Assembly (NCBI GenBank): GCA_021399435.1
Contig: JAJTUP010000044.1
Span: 496,001 to 560,000 of the forward strand
Direction of reading: 5' to 3'
From: Diaporthe sp. PMI_573
Taxonomy: Eukaryota; Ascomycota; Sordariomycetes; Diaporthales; Diaporthaceae
DNA: 64,000 bases
Shown: piece by piece, positions 52,603-62,300 of the stretch
Numbering within the stretch: the first letter of the stretch is position 1
How the letters are laid out: every line of letters starts with the position of its first letter
Notes under the pieces: generated by a model
Seen by the model: the letters and a program-made list of their open reading frames with translations, nothing else
Told to the model about the DNA's origin: nothing
The model's database searches: none
Made by a program: the position numbers and the translations under genes

Positions 52603-52977
52603 CCAACATGCCAGACTACATATCCTTAAAGTACTTAAACAGGTACGTGTGATGAGACTTCGAGAAGAACATACCGAGAAAGTACAGCCCTCACATTTCG
52701 CCCATCTTACATCGTAATGACGTTACTTTCCCTCTCATATCGTCGTCTCATCCCTTCCCAATTGAAGTTCGTTGGCTTTCACCGGGGTATCAAGCATGTA
52801 GGCCTAGAACCCCTTTCCGCCCAACGCCTTGTATGCATGTTCTTTTGGATCACCGGGACTCAAAAGTCATCTGTCCGTTGATTGTGGCCGAACCAGGCTC
52901 TCAGGTCTAGTCCCAACAGTCTGCTTGTAACCTGTCCTCCATTCTCCCTTCATTCAGTTTTCCCAACGTTGTTGGAA
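52603..52977. other. Intergenic region, 3' side of the second bZIP gene
   Basis: About 375 bp; nothing recognised. Confidence 0.4.
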
Positions 52978-54222
52978 CTAAGGCTGAGACGATGCCGACG
53001 AAACACCGGATTCTCCTTGGGCGGTCCCGTTAGCAATTTTCTTCGCCGCGTTCGTCAGGTATTGTTGGATGATCTCGCAATCGCAGTTCCCATGTTTGAG
53101 CAGTTCGTTCTTTAGCATAAGCACTTCTTCCCTGAGTCCCGTGACTGTCGTCGACAGCCGGTAATGCTCCGTGCACATCGCCTTCTCAGTCGCCTCAAGA
53201 TCCGCTACCGCGGCTTTCGTCTTGGCACGGCACTTTCTAGCTGCCATGCTGTTGCGTTTGAGCATGGATTGCCGATGTTTTTGGAGCTGGGATTCGTTTG
53301 ACTGTTCAGACAGTGAGTGGTCGTTCGAGTCGTTGCTGTTGGTGTCTTTTTGGAGTTGGTCTGGTGTTACGGTTTCCTTTGGAGACTGTGTCGACTTTTT
53401 GGCACATGGTTCATGGCCTCTAGCAGGCTTTGCCTGGGTTAAGGATTTCCTCTCCTCCTGTTCCCTGCCTTCCTTCCTCTTCGACACACTACCAGACGAC
53501 ATCCTCCTCTTTCCCGGAAACTCCTCTGGTGACGGTGGGATTCGATAATCCAGTTGTATCGGTTCTATTGTGTTTGTTGGGGATGGTGGGGTGTAAATGA
53601 TGCTGTTCGTCCTTGAAGAGGCCGAGTGTCCAGTGCTTCTCGGGGAAGCGGCAGTGTTCGATGTCGTTTGCGTCATTGATGGTGAAGATGTGCCCTGCGT
53701 GAACCACGATAGTGTTGCAGGTTCGAAGTTGTTGCTGCTGCTGCCGCCTGGGGCTGTCATGGAAGGGTAAGGCTGTCCGGAAAGGGTGCTCCCCATCGCC
53801 GTTGTTGTGGGGTCATGAGGACTTGCCATTGTAGGAGCGAATCCACTTATGCCATCGCTATTGTTGCCCATGGTTTCCACCGTCGTAAGCTGTTCGCAAT
53901 CCATGTTGAAGAGGCTCGGATCGCACAGGTCATTGCTGTTTATCCACCTTGTCATTGAAGGGCCTGGGCCAATGTGGTCGTTCGGCGACGTGTTGGTATC
54001 ATTGATGTCAACAAAACTCGGGTACGGTGGGTTGAATTGGGCATCTATTTGAGCGTCGTTACAGTGAAAACGGTTCTGTATTGGCTTGGGAGACTCTGGG
54101 TCTAAGGCAATGAGGTAGACAAATGGTCCAGTACCTGATACCGTTGGGTACTGTGTTTTAGTCTGGTCGAACTCGTCAAGTCCGAGCCTGTCGTCTCGTG
54201 ACGAGGGGTTTGTTCGAGACAT
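52978..54222 (-). CDS. ATF/CREB-type bZIP transcription factor (414 aa)
   Basis: One uninterrupted frame from the ATG at 54222. A long Ser/Thr/Pro/Asn-rich N-terminal half (activation-type composition) is followed by a Lys/Glu-rich linker. Then come the basic region LKRNSMAARKCRAKTKAAVA (NxxAAxKCR) at about residues 320-335, a leucine zipper through LREEVLMLKNELLKHGNCDC, and the post-zipper motif CDCEIIQQYL. This last motif is shared with the bZIP at 22310 (CDCVVIQKYF), so both belong to one fungal ATF subgroup. Intact, and probably functional as a stress or development regulator binding CRE-like DNA; the targets are unknown. Confidence 0.9.
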   Translation of the reverse strand: MSRTNPSSRDDRLGLDEFDQTKTQYPTVSGTGPFVYLIALDPESPKPIQNRFHCNDAQIDAQFNPPYPSFVDINDTNTSPNDHIGPGPSMTRWINSNDLCDPSLFNMDCEQLTTVETMGNNSDGISGFAPTMASPHDPTTTAMGSTLSGQPYPSMTAPGGSSSNNFEPATLSWFTQGTSSPSMTQTTSNTAASPRSTGHSASSRTNSIIYTPPSPTNTIEPIQLDYRIPPSPEEFPGKRRMSSGSVSKRKEGREQEERKSLTQAKPARGHEPCAKKSTQSPKETVTPDQLQKDTNSNDSNDHSLSEQSNESQLQKHRQSMLKRNSMAARKCRAKTKAAVADLEATEKAMCTEHYRLSTTVTGLREEVLMLKNELLKHGNCDCEIIQQYLTNAAKKIANGTAQGESGVSSASSQP

Positions 54223-55319
54223 CCAAGACGATATGGTAGTGAAAAATGGTTACTGTTGTTCGGTCCTGTTAAGGGACGCTAGGCTTTGAAAGCTGGTTGT
54301 CCGATTAGAGTTCTTCTGGAGGGCTCTTGATCTTCGGGGTACAATTACCAGGAGTCTTCTCTTGTGTTGGATTCTCTTGTCTGAAAAAGCCACATTACTG
54401 TGGATCTGTAGATGCTTGAGGGGAAGCGAAGAGGAAGCAACTTCGTACCTTTTGAATATCAACATTAATCGGAATCGGAAAATAGGCCGGTACCTCAGGC
54501 AGACAAGTAAGATGCGTGGCACGGAAGTACAGACTTGCCGGGAGGACAGCTACCAATAAACACAGGCGGACTACCTCCAGCGGCGCTAATTAGGTTGAAG
54601 AGACGTTGAAAGTTGAGGAGGCTGAGTCTCTTCGTCTAACGGCATCCGAACAAAAGGCAACCCTAACAGACTTAAGAGTTCAAATAGCGTTTATTAGGAA
54701 TGATGGAAACCTGTATGGGATGGCATTTGGTGTTTCGGTTGACAATCTCGATCGAACAAGGGCAAAGAGAGACATCGAAAAGTTTGGTCTTTTCGATTTG
54801 CCGAGTAACCAGAGATTCAAGGCTCAACATCCAACATTTGGATTGGAAGCGCTGAGTGATGTGGACGACGGGGCAACTTTCAGGTCTCCCGCCCAGAGCA
54901 TACAGTGCTCCTCCTACTTATATTTACGTGTTCCTTGGTATTTGTCTCGCCCAGGACCCCGACCTGCAGATCTTGAACACCTTGTTTGGGTTACAGAACC
55001 CTGAGGGATCGGCTCATATCGACGTCAACAGTTCCCATCGATAACCTAGGCAACCTCGATGGCCAAACGAAGTTCAAACGGCGGCAACTGCCGACGCTAG
55101 CCCCCCTTTTCATGCTTTCAGGCGAGCGCCTGCTTGTCTTCCGTCATTTGTCAAGCCTAGTGCCGACTAGTATATTTGACCAAGGTCATTTAAGGGTCTG
55201 ATGTCATGATCATCAACGTACAGGACTAGTCTACTTGGCCATGCGGGATGCTCAACTTCGTCAAACCCACCAAACTGGAAAAATGATGAAATAACTTGTA
55301 ATTCGCCCCAGGATCGCGG
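54223..55319. other. Region with one unassigned frame
   Basis: The plus-strand frame 54606-55004 begins MKVEEAESLRLTASEQKATL and contains VQIAFIRNDGNLYGMAFGVS and RDIEKFGLFDLPSNQRFKAQ; it looks protein-like but is unrecognised and lacks support for its ends. The left 380 bp should include the promoter of the bZIP gene. Confidence 0.35.
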
Positions 55320-55445
55320 CATAACTGGCCCGCAAAATGTCTCCATGCACTGCCAACATACACAACCCCTGCACGCCATGTGGTTGCAGCCGTCCGTCTT
55401 CTCCATAGAGGTTTTGCACTTCGGACAGTCTGATGCCCAGCTTCT
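55320..55445 (-). pseudogene. RBR E3 ubiquitin ligase RING2 (Rcat) fragment
   Basis: The minus strand reads DCPKCKTSMEKTDGCNHMAC then RGCVCWQCMETFCGP. This is the catalytic RING2 of RBR (Ariadne-type) ligases, with CPxCxxxxEKxxGCNHMxC and the CWxC pair; the Cys before GCV/CW keeps the spacing except for the usual His. A stop lies directly upstream and no RING1 or IBR is present, so it is an isolated fragment. Confidence 0.7.
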
Positions 55446-55526
55446 TCTTCAAACGAGCGCGTTTGAAGTTAGTGAAATAACCTTCAATGAACGTGAAGTT
55501 ACTTCTGAGGGCCAAAAAATCCAAGA

Positions 55527-55601
55527 TCACTTAGATCCACCTTTCTGACCGGCCTCTCTAGCTCTCTCGCTGCCGGGTTCAAAGGAACCAGAAGAAGCCT
55601 G
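55527..55601 (-). pseudogene. Single KGG module related to the Con-10-like gene
   Basis: Reads QASSGSFEPGSERAREAGQK GGSK and stop. It matches the last exon of the gene at 6839 (QASSGSFEPGSEKAREAGRK GG). Upstream of the first Gln homology stops and an in-frame stop follows; the CAG there could act as a splice acceptor, so a tiny exon cannot be excluded. Confidence 0.65.
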
Positions 55602-56673
55602 ATGCCGAATGTCTCAGTCTCCTTTCAGCCTGCTTTCCCTTCTTGCCAGCGCTGTACGCTCTCGTATTGGGAGTGCCCAAAAGGTACTCCGGCATGTGAT
55701 ACCTTTGACGCAGCTCCAAGCAGCCTGAAGAGCGGAGAACATAACTCGAAGACGTAGACTCTCTATAGATTTCCATTCCTCTTGTACCCTCCTAGAGCAC
55801 GGGCTTCATCCGGAACTAGATTGCGCGGAGGCGTTGCGGTTATTGGTGCCTCCTCCTCAGCAATACCACGCCATGAACGGACAAAGCGTAGCCAACATTG
55901 AGTCACCACCAACCATGGGAGAAGCGGGTGGCTTCGTGGTGGATATCAGTGGGCCGATACTGTACCGCCTCCACCCGATAACGCTACGCGCGGTCCATGA
56001 TACCAAACGACGTGCCGAATACATTGCAAGGGGGCATCTGGGGTTGAGGCTTCTGCGTCTCGGAAGGGGTATAGCGGGCTTTTCAAAGGCTACACTCTTC
56101 TCGCTCCCTCTCATTTCGCCATTTATATAGGTTTATCGATAATCCTTGGCCTCTACCTACACGATGCATGCCAGTACCTCTAGACGAGAAGACATCACCG
56201 AGCTAGAATCGATCTTGTTAGGAAGAACTAGTGAGTAGGGCAGGGTAGACACGCTAGTAGAAAAGAGTAGGATTTTTTGCAGAAGGGTCACTGGTAGAGT
56301 GGCGGGCTGCTAAGCGTCACATGGTCTGAGGCCCACTACCGGGAAGGGATGGAAATGGTCTTGAGTTTGGGAGGCGAATACAGGCGCTTGGGTCTTGTGG
56401 AATCCTCAAGAACACCATACCATGAAGGGCGTAGAGCGTAGGCCACCGCGGTGGAAGCACGGACAACTGGGCCGTCTTCTGCATGGTGGCGGATCCGGAT
56501 CTGGTGAGGGGGCCTATTTCCAGCAGATATAGCCGCCGACCTACCCAGCAACAGGTATTCGCCGAAGCAGTTGTCCTCCGCACCGTTTCGATCACTTTTC
56601 TTCACACCTTTAGGACCGACCTTCGCCAGAAAGGTTCGCTGTGTGCCCGCTAGCCATCATCAAACACCCGGTC
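55602..56673. other. Intergenic region
   Basis: About 1.07 kb; frames at 55834-56130 and 56317-56605 have no recognisable content. Confidence 0.4.
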
Positions 56674-57223
56674 ATGGAGCCCAAAGAGCTGCTGTTGATA
56701 TGCAGACCTGTCTTCAAGGAGTTCCTCAGGAGATCTGGCAACGGAGGCACTTCCATAGGCATCACGAAGAACGGCAAAGCGGATTACCTAGGCATCGGCA
56801 TTGAAAGCACGGAAATTGCCATGCCGGACGAAGACACAGTTCACCTGATCTCATCTATGACGAAGCCTATTCTTGCTGTCGGTATCGGTATTCTAGTTGC
56901 CTCCGGGAAAATCGAACTGGAAACGCTGGTGACGGATATCCTGCCTCTTCAGAATGCTCTATGCAGGCACCGGAACGGCGCTCCGCTTCGAGTATGCGAC
57001 CTACTTGATCACCGCTCCGAGTTCTACAGATGCGACCGGCTCTGGGAAGGTCACGATGGAAGAATCAATATCCATGGTGACGATTCGATCCTTCGACTTT
57101 ACGAGTGCCTCCCGCTCAATGGGGAATATAACGACGAGTCCAAGTACCACAATTCACGCAATTCATATCAACCTCAGCTACTCGCTATTGGCAACGATCA
57201 TTGAGAGGATGACCGGAGTGTAA
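56674..57223 (+). pseudogene. Beta-lactamase-like (LovD/class C type) serine hydrolase, truncated and frameshifted
   Basis: From the ATG at 56674: TKNGKADYLGIGIESTEIAM then HLISSMTKPILAVGIGILVA SGKIELETLVTDILP, with the catalytic SxxK as SMTK, followed by LLDHRSEFYRCDRLWEGHDG and KYHN at the YxN position. The frame then breaks between about 57140 and 57170, and the other frame reads SYSLLATIIERMTGV and a stop at 57221-57223. The C-terminal half with the KTG-like motif is missing. Fungal relatives include secondary-metabolite acyltransferases and esterases; this copy should be inactive. Confidence 0.75.
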
Positions 57224-57346
57224 CACTTACCACTGACTGCTCACAAATGTCAGTCTGCGCTAAACGATCGAGCCGCTTCTTGTCCTCATCGGTGTCGTGG
57301 AAGAAGGGGGATGGTGAAGTGTAAGCCGATTTACCGTCCTCCCAAT
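57224..57346. other. Short spacer
   Basis: Nothing recognised between the relic and the 3' end of the next minus-strand ORF. Confidence 0.3.
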
Positions 57347-58027
57347 TTATTGGCAACTATCAATTGATTTCAAAGTTTCTTGCAATTTTTCTGCGTGCAG
57401 GCGCATCGTGGCCCTGTTTTCTTGGATCGCTGATGAATCAACATCACTGTGGTTCGGCTTCCCAAACAAGCAATCCAGGCCTTGGTCCCGTATGAGCTGC
57501 CCGAGGGGATAAGGGCTTCCGCTGATATGGCGTGTCTGACCATCAGCCCCCTCGATCTTGACGCTTATGTTTGATGCCGGCGAAGAGACCATAACTTCGA
57601 TGATTCGGGAAAAGGGCTCGCCAGTGTTGCTACATTGTAACCCGTCTGGAGGCAACAAATGCGAGACATAGTAATTAGGTTCATCGCCCCGGAAATAAAT
57701 CCTGCTTTGTTGAAACTTCCTCAAGATGATAGAAAGGGCTTGGCCTGGCTGCACCCGGCACCTTAGCCTGAGTAAGCAGATTTTAGGACTGCTGGTAAGA
57801 CATGGCTGATCAACTAGTTCAATGTAAAAGAAGTCAGCAAGTATGCGATTCCATATGGAGTCGATCGCATCATGCCCGCACAGACTCGCATCGTATCGGA
57901 TAACACTTCTCCTCTGCAGTAAAGTCTCATCCGGTGCTGAGTCTAGCTGGTGATGGACGACTTTAGTGCCATTTGCGCGTTCAAGTGCGCGAAAGGGCCA
58001 AGTTAGCTGTGGCCCAAACGTAATCAA
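57347..58027 (-). CDS. Hypothetical protein (226 aa)
   Basis: Uninterrupted minus-strand frame (LDSAPDETLLQRRSVIRYDA, DDEPNYYVSHLLPPDGLQCS-like core, VSSPASNISVKIEGADGQTR, LIRDQGLDCLFGKPNHSDVD). Balanced composition, no signal peptide or membrane segment, no recognised domain. The ATG is near the end of the open frame, and a further upstream exon (58047-58241) is possible. Might be intact. Confidence 0.45.
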   Translation of the reverse strand: MITFGPQLTWPFRALERANGTKVVHHQLDSAPDETLLQRRSVIRYDASLCGHDAIDSIWNRILADFFYIELVDQPCLTSSPKICLLRLRCRVQPGQALSIILRKFQQSRIYFRGDEPNYYVSHLLPPDGLQCSNTGEPFSRIIEVMVSSPASNISVKIEGADGQTRHISGSPYPLGQLIRDQGLDCLFGKPNHSDVDSSAIQENRATMRLHAEKLQETLKSIDSCQ

Positions 58028-58438
58028 GCCCTGGTGGACCCTGGTTTTAGTCGCTCGTCTTATATGGTTGGCAGGCGAGGGTGAAGATCGGCCGCCTCAG
58101 GAGGCAAAAAACGCATGTCCCGGTCAGGTCTATGCCCGCAGCTGCCGATCCAATCAGCCTCACACGATGGGCGTGAGATGTGGCAGCCTTCAGGTTATGT
58201 TTTCGATTCTTGAGTATGAGAGTGGTGAAGGTGCTCTCCACTTGGGACAGGAAGGTTTCTGTGGACTAAGTCCTCACAACCCGCACCGACGAATGTCATT
58301 GACCCTTCCTCATACCATAGGAAATCCTCGAAATCACCTAGGGGAGATTTTGGAGGTAGGCCGCAGTTGATAGACGCACCCGGCTACACGATCGCCTACT
58401 AAGACGAAGGTGAGACACGTAATGATTGTCACCGATAC
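58028..58438. other. Spacer / intron-like region
   Basis: No supported feature; it may contain introns connecting the two minus-strand coding stretches on either side. Confidence 0.3.
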
Positions 58439-59234
58439 GTCAACGTCGATCAACTTGTCGTGGTTCCCCCGTTCGTCTGGCCAGCAGTGGGGTCCCTGCT
58501 TGCAGAATTTGCCTCTGCAGCGATGGTGCTTGTAGATCCGGGTCCAGAGACCAGCATCGGCGGCTCTCTGAAGCTTTTGCGCCTCGGTAGCGCTCTGCCC
58601 CTTCTTCTTTCCCCTAGCCGACGAAGAGCCGCCCGTGCCTTCCTTGAAAACAAACTCTATGCCAAAAGTGATCTTCTTCTTCATACTGAACAGGGCCCCG
58701 AGGCCTTCCATGTGGCTATCCGGTATATTCCAGTCGATCTCCAATCTCTTGGAAAGCTTCTGATTACTATGGACCTGACTGGCGCGCAGACCGCGCTTTT
58801 GCCATTGAAAACGGAAGCTTCGAAACTCTGATGTCGCCCTGGAAACATGAAGAAACCGCGCCGAAACCCCCTCCCTGGATCCCCGACTCCCTGCCTCGTG
58901 CTGAACTCTCCCTCCCCGACCTTGCCCATGCCTTCTTTTCTCCCCAACCTCCCGGACGGGACCATGGTTCTATCTCTGCTCCTTCGGGGAGAGGGCGACG
59001 ATACTCTCGTCCAGCTGCTCTCGAGGTGCTTATTTCTGCTAGAGCCGGATCTTCCGTCCGGCGCCGAGAAGAAGAACGGCCTTTCGTCAGCGACTGGCGT
59101 GTTTGGCTTTCACAGAGGCGCGGAACAGATTGACGTTCGAACTCGTCAGTAGCTGTCACTTGAATCGGTACAGCAGGTAGGGACTGAGCGGCGTCAAGGA
59201 CAGAGGTATCATGAAGCAGGGTCTCTGGCTCCAT
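58439..59234 (-). CDS. Uncharacterised fungal protein fragment with a CRGKxCKQGPHCW motif
   Basis: The exon 58439-58834 (acceptor CCAG at its 5' end, donor GTATCG at 58438) reads LSKRLEIDWNIPDSHMEGLG, MKKKITFGIEFVFKEGTGGS, RAADAGLWTRIYKHHRCRGK and FCKQGPHCWPDERGNHDKLI. The Cys/His-rich block HHRCRGKFCKQGPHCW looks metal-binding and recurs, as I recall, in an uncharacterised fungal family. Upstream an Arg/Ser/Glu-rich frame begins at the ATG at 59234 (MEPETLLHDTSVLDAAQSLP) and is probably its N-terminus, though the joining intron is not certain. No function is known; the 3' exons were not found, so it may be truncated. Confidence 0.45.
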
Positions 59235-60489
59235 GGTGGCAGGTGATTCTCGTTTCCAGGATACGAAGGAAATTCAAGAGGAAGAGTCAACAGTGACAAC
59301 GGACGAGGAAAGCTGGCGTCTTTAAATATTTCCAAATGGTTCATCCTGAGGTAAGACGGCTTGGAGCTGTCAGGTTAGATGCCTGAGAGGGGGATTGGTA
59401 GGACGGTCAGGATTCCACAGCAGTTAGAGGAGCGCGGGCGGCCTCCAACGCCGCTATCCTTACCCGCGCTGCCCGTGACGAGTGGCTGGTGACGACGAGG
59501 CAGGCAAGGTCTTTGAGGTCATATGGGCCCTTGGCGGGCTGGTTGTTGATCATCTAGTGACGACATCGTGCTGCCTGGCGGGCGACATGTATAGCCCTGG
59601 GCTTCAGCGGGCGGCCATGGGCAGAACTGTCGAGCCTTGCCACTGCCTACATCGCCGCCGAAGACGTCGCGCTGGGGGTGATTGTCGAGAGCGCCCTTCT
59701 GGCGATCCCATGTTGACACCAACAGGGCTTGGCTATCGGCTTTCGTGTCCAAAGGCAGTCGCGCTATGAATAGAATCCTATGAAGTAGATCCTGGCTTCG
59801 TTCAGCAAATGCGCGTCCTTCTCCTGGTTTCCCGCCACGACGTCAGCCTTGCCGTGCAGCTTCATCCAAGCTTCAGTCGCCACTTTCATCTTTTCCTCGG
59901 CCACCTTCAGGTCACACAACAAGTACTCCTTGATGCCGTCGATCCCTGGCTTTGGCCACAGTTCACTAGTAGTAGTGCGAAAGGCCCCTGTATACAAAGC
60001 CCAAAAAAGCGGAATCTACCAAATTGAGGCAGATCTTTGCAGATGAGAACCAGGACCTTCCGAATGCAGCTGGGCATAGTGATTTTAGGAGACTACTTCG
60101 ACAAGAAGCTCGGGTACGTAGATGACTCTAACTTCGGATGACGCTTGGTGGTATCTCCCTCCGGCAGTACAACCACGCTTGACCAAGGTGCCGAGAGCTC
60201 GGCGACCGAGAGACGAAAGCGACAACACGCCAGTCGTTTATAATCAGGCAATTGACCCCGTTCATAGCATTTTGCAGCCCCGTGAAAAGCTTAGACTGGT
60301 CCCAGTGAAAGCCGATAAGTTTTAGGGACAGCTGTAAGTGGCTGTCAAGCTCATCTTGATCGCTGACGACGAGCAGCAAAGACTCAGTCTCCTCCTAGAC
60401 CCCCCTCAGAGTGGCGTCAGCCTGTTTCAACCTGCTCGATCTTCCTGACCATTCGCGGTCTAGCGGCGTCTACCAGTCCGCGAAGGGTA
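59235..60489. other. Gene-poor region with one short protein-like frame
   Basis: 59764-59997 (minus) reads PGIDGIKEYLLCDLKVAEEK MKVATEAWMKLHGKADVVAG, amphipathic and protein-like but unrecognised. Nothing else. Confidence 0.3.
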
Positions 60490-60770
60490 GTGAAACGGGG
60501 GCCGAAGTCGCGGGCACAGGGAAACCAAACGAAGGATGAAGAGCCTCTATACCCGGTTCTACAGACCAATGAGTGCCAGCAAGCAGACCAACGTCCAACC
60601 CTCCCGGTCTTCCCCCATTTCATGTACTTGACCACGAGCCCCAAAGCTGCGATCAAACCTTCCCACATCATCGCCAAGCCGGGGACCATCAGCGAAGAGC
60701 AGAAGAAGCGCGTCGATGAAGTCAAGGCCCTCGTCCTGCAGGCCTATCGCGCTCAAGTCTTACTTCCGGT
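60490..60770 (+). other. Unassigned open stretch
   Basis: LPVFPHFMYLTTSPKAAIKP and GTISEEQKKRVDEVKALVLQ AYRAQ, then a GTACGT donor at about 60768. It resembles an exon end, but no partner exon was found. Confidence 0.3.
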
Positions 60771-61424
60771 ACGTTTGCCTTGTTCCCAGTTCTCTTCGTC
60801 TAGAACATGTGCCAGGACCTCGCGTTCCGCACCATCGTGCATAGTTTCCTGTTTGTTCAATAGCGATGGACTATCGAGGTCCATTTGCGCCGAAGGTTCC
60901 GACTTAGTCAAATTAGAGGAGTCGGGCGTTCTTGCGTATATCCCGTCTAACCTCATAGGATATTCTGACTGGGTTTGTGATGTCGAACACGGCTCCCCAT
61001 CAGGCGCGATGTTTGCCCTAGCTGCAATAATCTTTCCCGCCAAGAGTAATGCTTCTTTAAATTCACAAGGCATATTAGGATCCGTTCCGTTAGCATCAAA
61101 AGACATTTTTTCTTTGAGGACAATATTCCAAACCTGTAGCATTGTGGATAGCTGCTGTTTAACCCCGGCGAAGAATGAGAAATTAAGTCCTAGAATGCTT
61201 TTGAGCGTGGCATTTACATCTTTGGATGTCCCTTGCCAAAAGACAGGGTCTCCGACTAACGCAATTTCGTCGCTGTTTAGAACTCGAGATGCCAAATCGA
61301 ATGTGGAGAATGCCTCAATGATATATCGCTGTCTCCAGAAACGGCATAGCCGTATCAGCTCGGCCCGGCGGGTGTCTTCTGAAGCAAACATCGACATGAC
61401 GATACTAGTAACTAGGCTTATCAT
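60753..61424 (-). CDS. Hypothetical protein (223 aa)
   Basis: Minus-strand frame without interruption: RRAELIRLCRFWRQRYIIEA, VGDPVFWQGTSKDVNATLKS ILGLNFSFFAGVKQQLSTML, KEALLLAGKIIAARANIAPD, then a Ser/Asp-rich tail. Helical, no recognised motif. It overlaps the plus-strand stretch ending at 60770 by a few bases. Could be intact and lineage-specific. Confidence 0.4.
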   Translation of the reverse strand: MISLVTSIVMSMFASEDTRRAELIRLCRFWRQRYIIEAFSTFDLASRVLNSDEIALVGDPVFWQGTSKDVNATLKSILGLNFSFFAGVKQQLSTMLQVWNIVLKEKMSFDANGTDPNMPCEFKEALLLAGKIIAARANIAPDGEPCSTSQTQSEYPMRLDGIYARTPDSSNLTKSEPSAQMDLDSPSLLNKQETMHDGAEREVLAHVLDEENWEQGKRTGSKT

Positions 61425-61626
61425 CTTCCAAAAATTGAAAATTGAAAAATTTAAAACCTGGCTCCTTGGACTTATTTTAAACTATAAGTGGCACTATTTT
61501 GGTATTCAGATTGTTATAATACGTCTTGAATCTACCCTGGCAGCATCCTATGGATAAAGGATCCTGAAAGAAGATCCCAGGTGTTGTTGACGGGTGGAAA
61601 GGCGGCTGGATAGGGCGTTAGGCGAT

Positions 61627-62107
61627 TCAGACCTTGCGGAAATCTTGCAAGACAGGAGATATCAGCTCAAGGGCGTGGTAGATATCGCCTCGGACCTTGG
61701 CACCGGTGATGACAATCTTTCCGCTGACAAAGATCAGGAGCACGACCTTGGGCTTGACCATGCGATAGATGAGACCAGGGAACAACTCAGGCTCGTAGGA
61801 GCTGAAGTTGTGGTGGCGAGAAGCTAGGCCCTCGAGACGAATGGAGAAGTTGATGTCACAAGAACCGACAATATTCTGGATCTTAAAGTCCGTAAATTTT
61901 GCATTGAAGCCTATCGCAAGGGTATTAGTTATTGCCAGTTTTCTTCCTCAATGTACGTGATCAATAACGCAGTGCCTTACCGAGCTTCTGGATGACCCGG
62001 GCATACTTGCGGCCAGCAAGCTTGGAATCATCCTCAGACTTGGCACCAGTAACAACCATCTTTCCGCTGGCGAAAATCAAGGCAGTCGTCTTGCGTACAA
62101 AGGGCGT
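61627..62107 (-). pseudogene. 5'-truncated copy of TATA-binding protein (TBP)
   Basis: Exons 61981-62107 and 61627-61910 with a 70-bp intron (GTAAGG...GATAG) read [20 protein letters not shown] then [17 protein letters not shown] and [67 protein letters not shown]...DFRKV. This is the C-terminal three quarters of the TBP saddle with no stop or frameshift. The N-terminal tail and the first strands (NIVATVNL... region) are absent: similarity starts abruptly at about 62107, and the NCBP3-like gene ends at 62301, leaving no room for the missing exons. It is a partial duplicate, not the cell's essential TBP. Confidence 0.85.
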
Positions 62108-62300
62108 CTATCGGCTATTGATTCTCGACAGGCATGGAGGCCACCATTCTACAGATTCTGAGCGATATTACCAGTCTAAGAACCCTGAATATGGGACATG
62201 CAGGAAATATACGATATCAAGCTTAATGCATAGTTCCAACGCCAACAGACCTGGAAGGCGCACTCACTCTGTCTCATAGACATGTTCGCCAAGTGTGCAT
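62108..62300. other. Spacer between TBP fragment and NCBP3-like gene
   Basis: Unrelated to TBP; contains the 3' flank of the NCBP3-like gene. Nothing recognised. Confidence 0.4.

Noticed and set aside
58831..59152. Plus-strand frames opposite the CRGK-motif gene
   Set aside because: Pro/Ser/Leu-rich antisense of Arg/Glu/Gly codons on the minus strand; no independent support.
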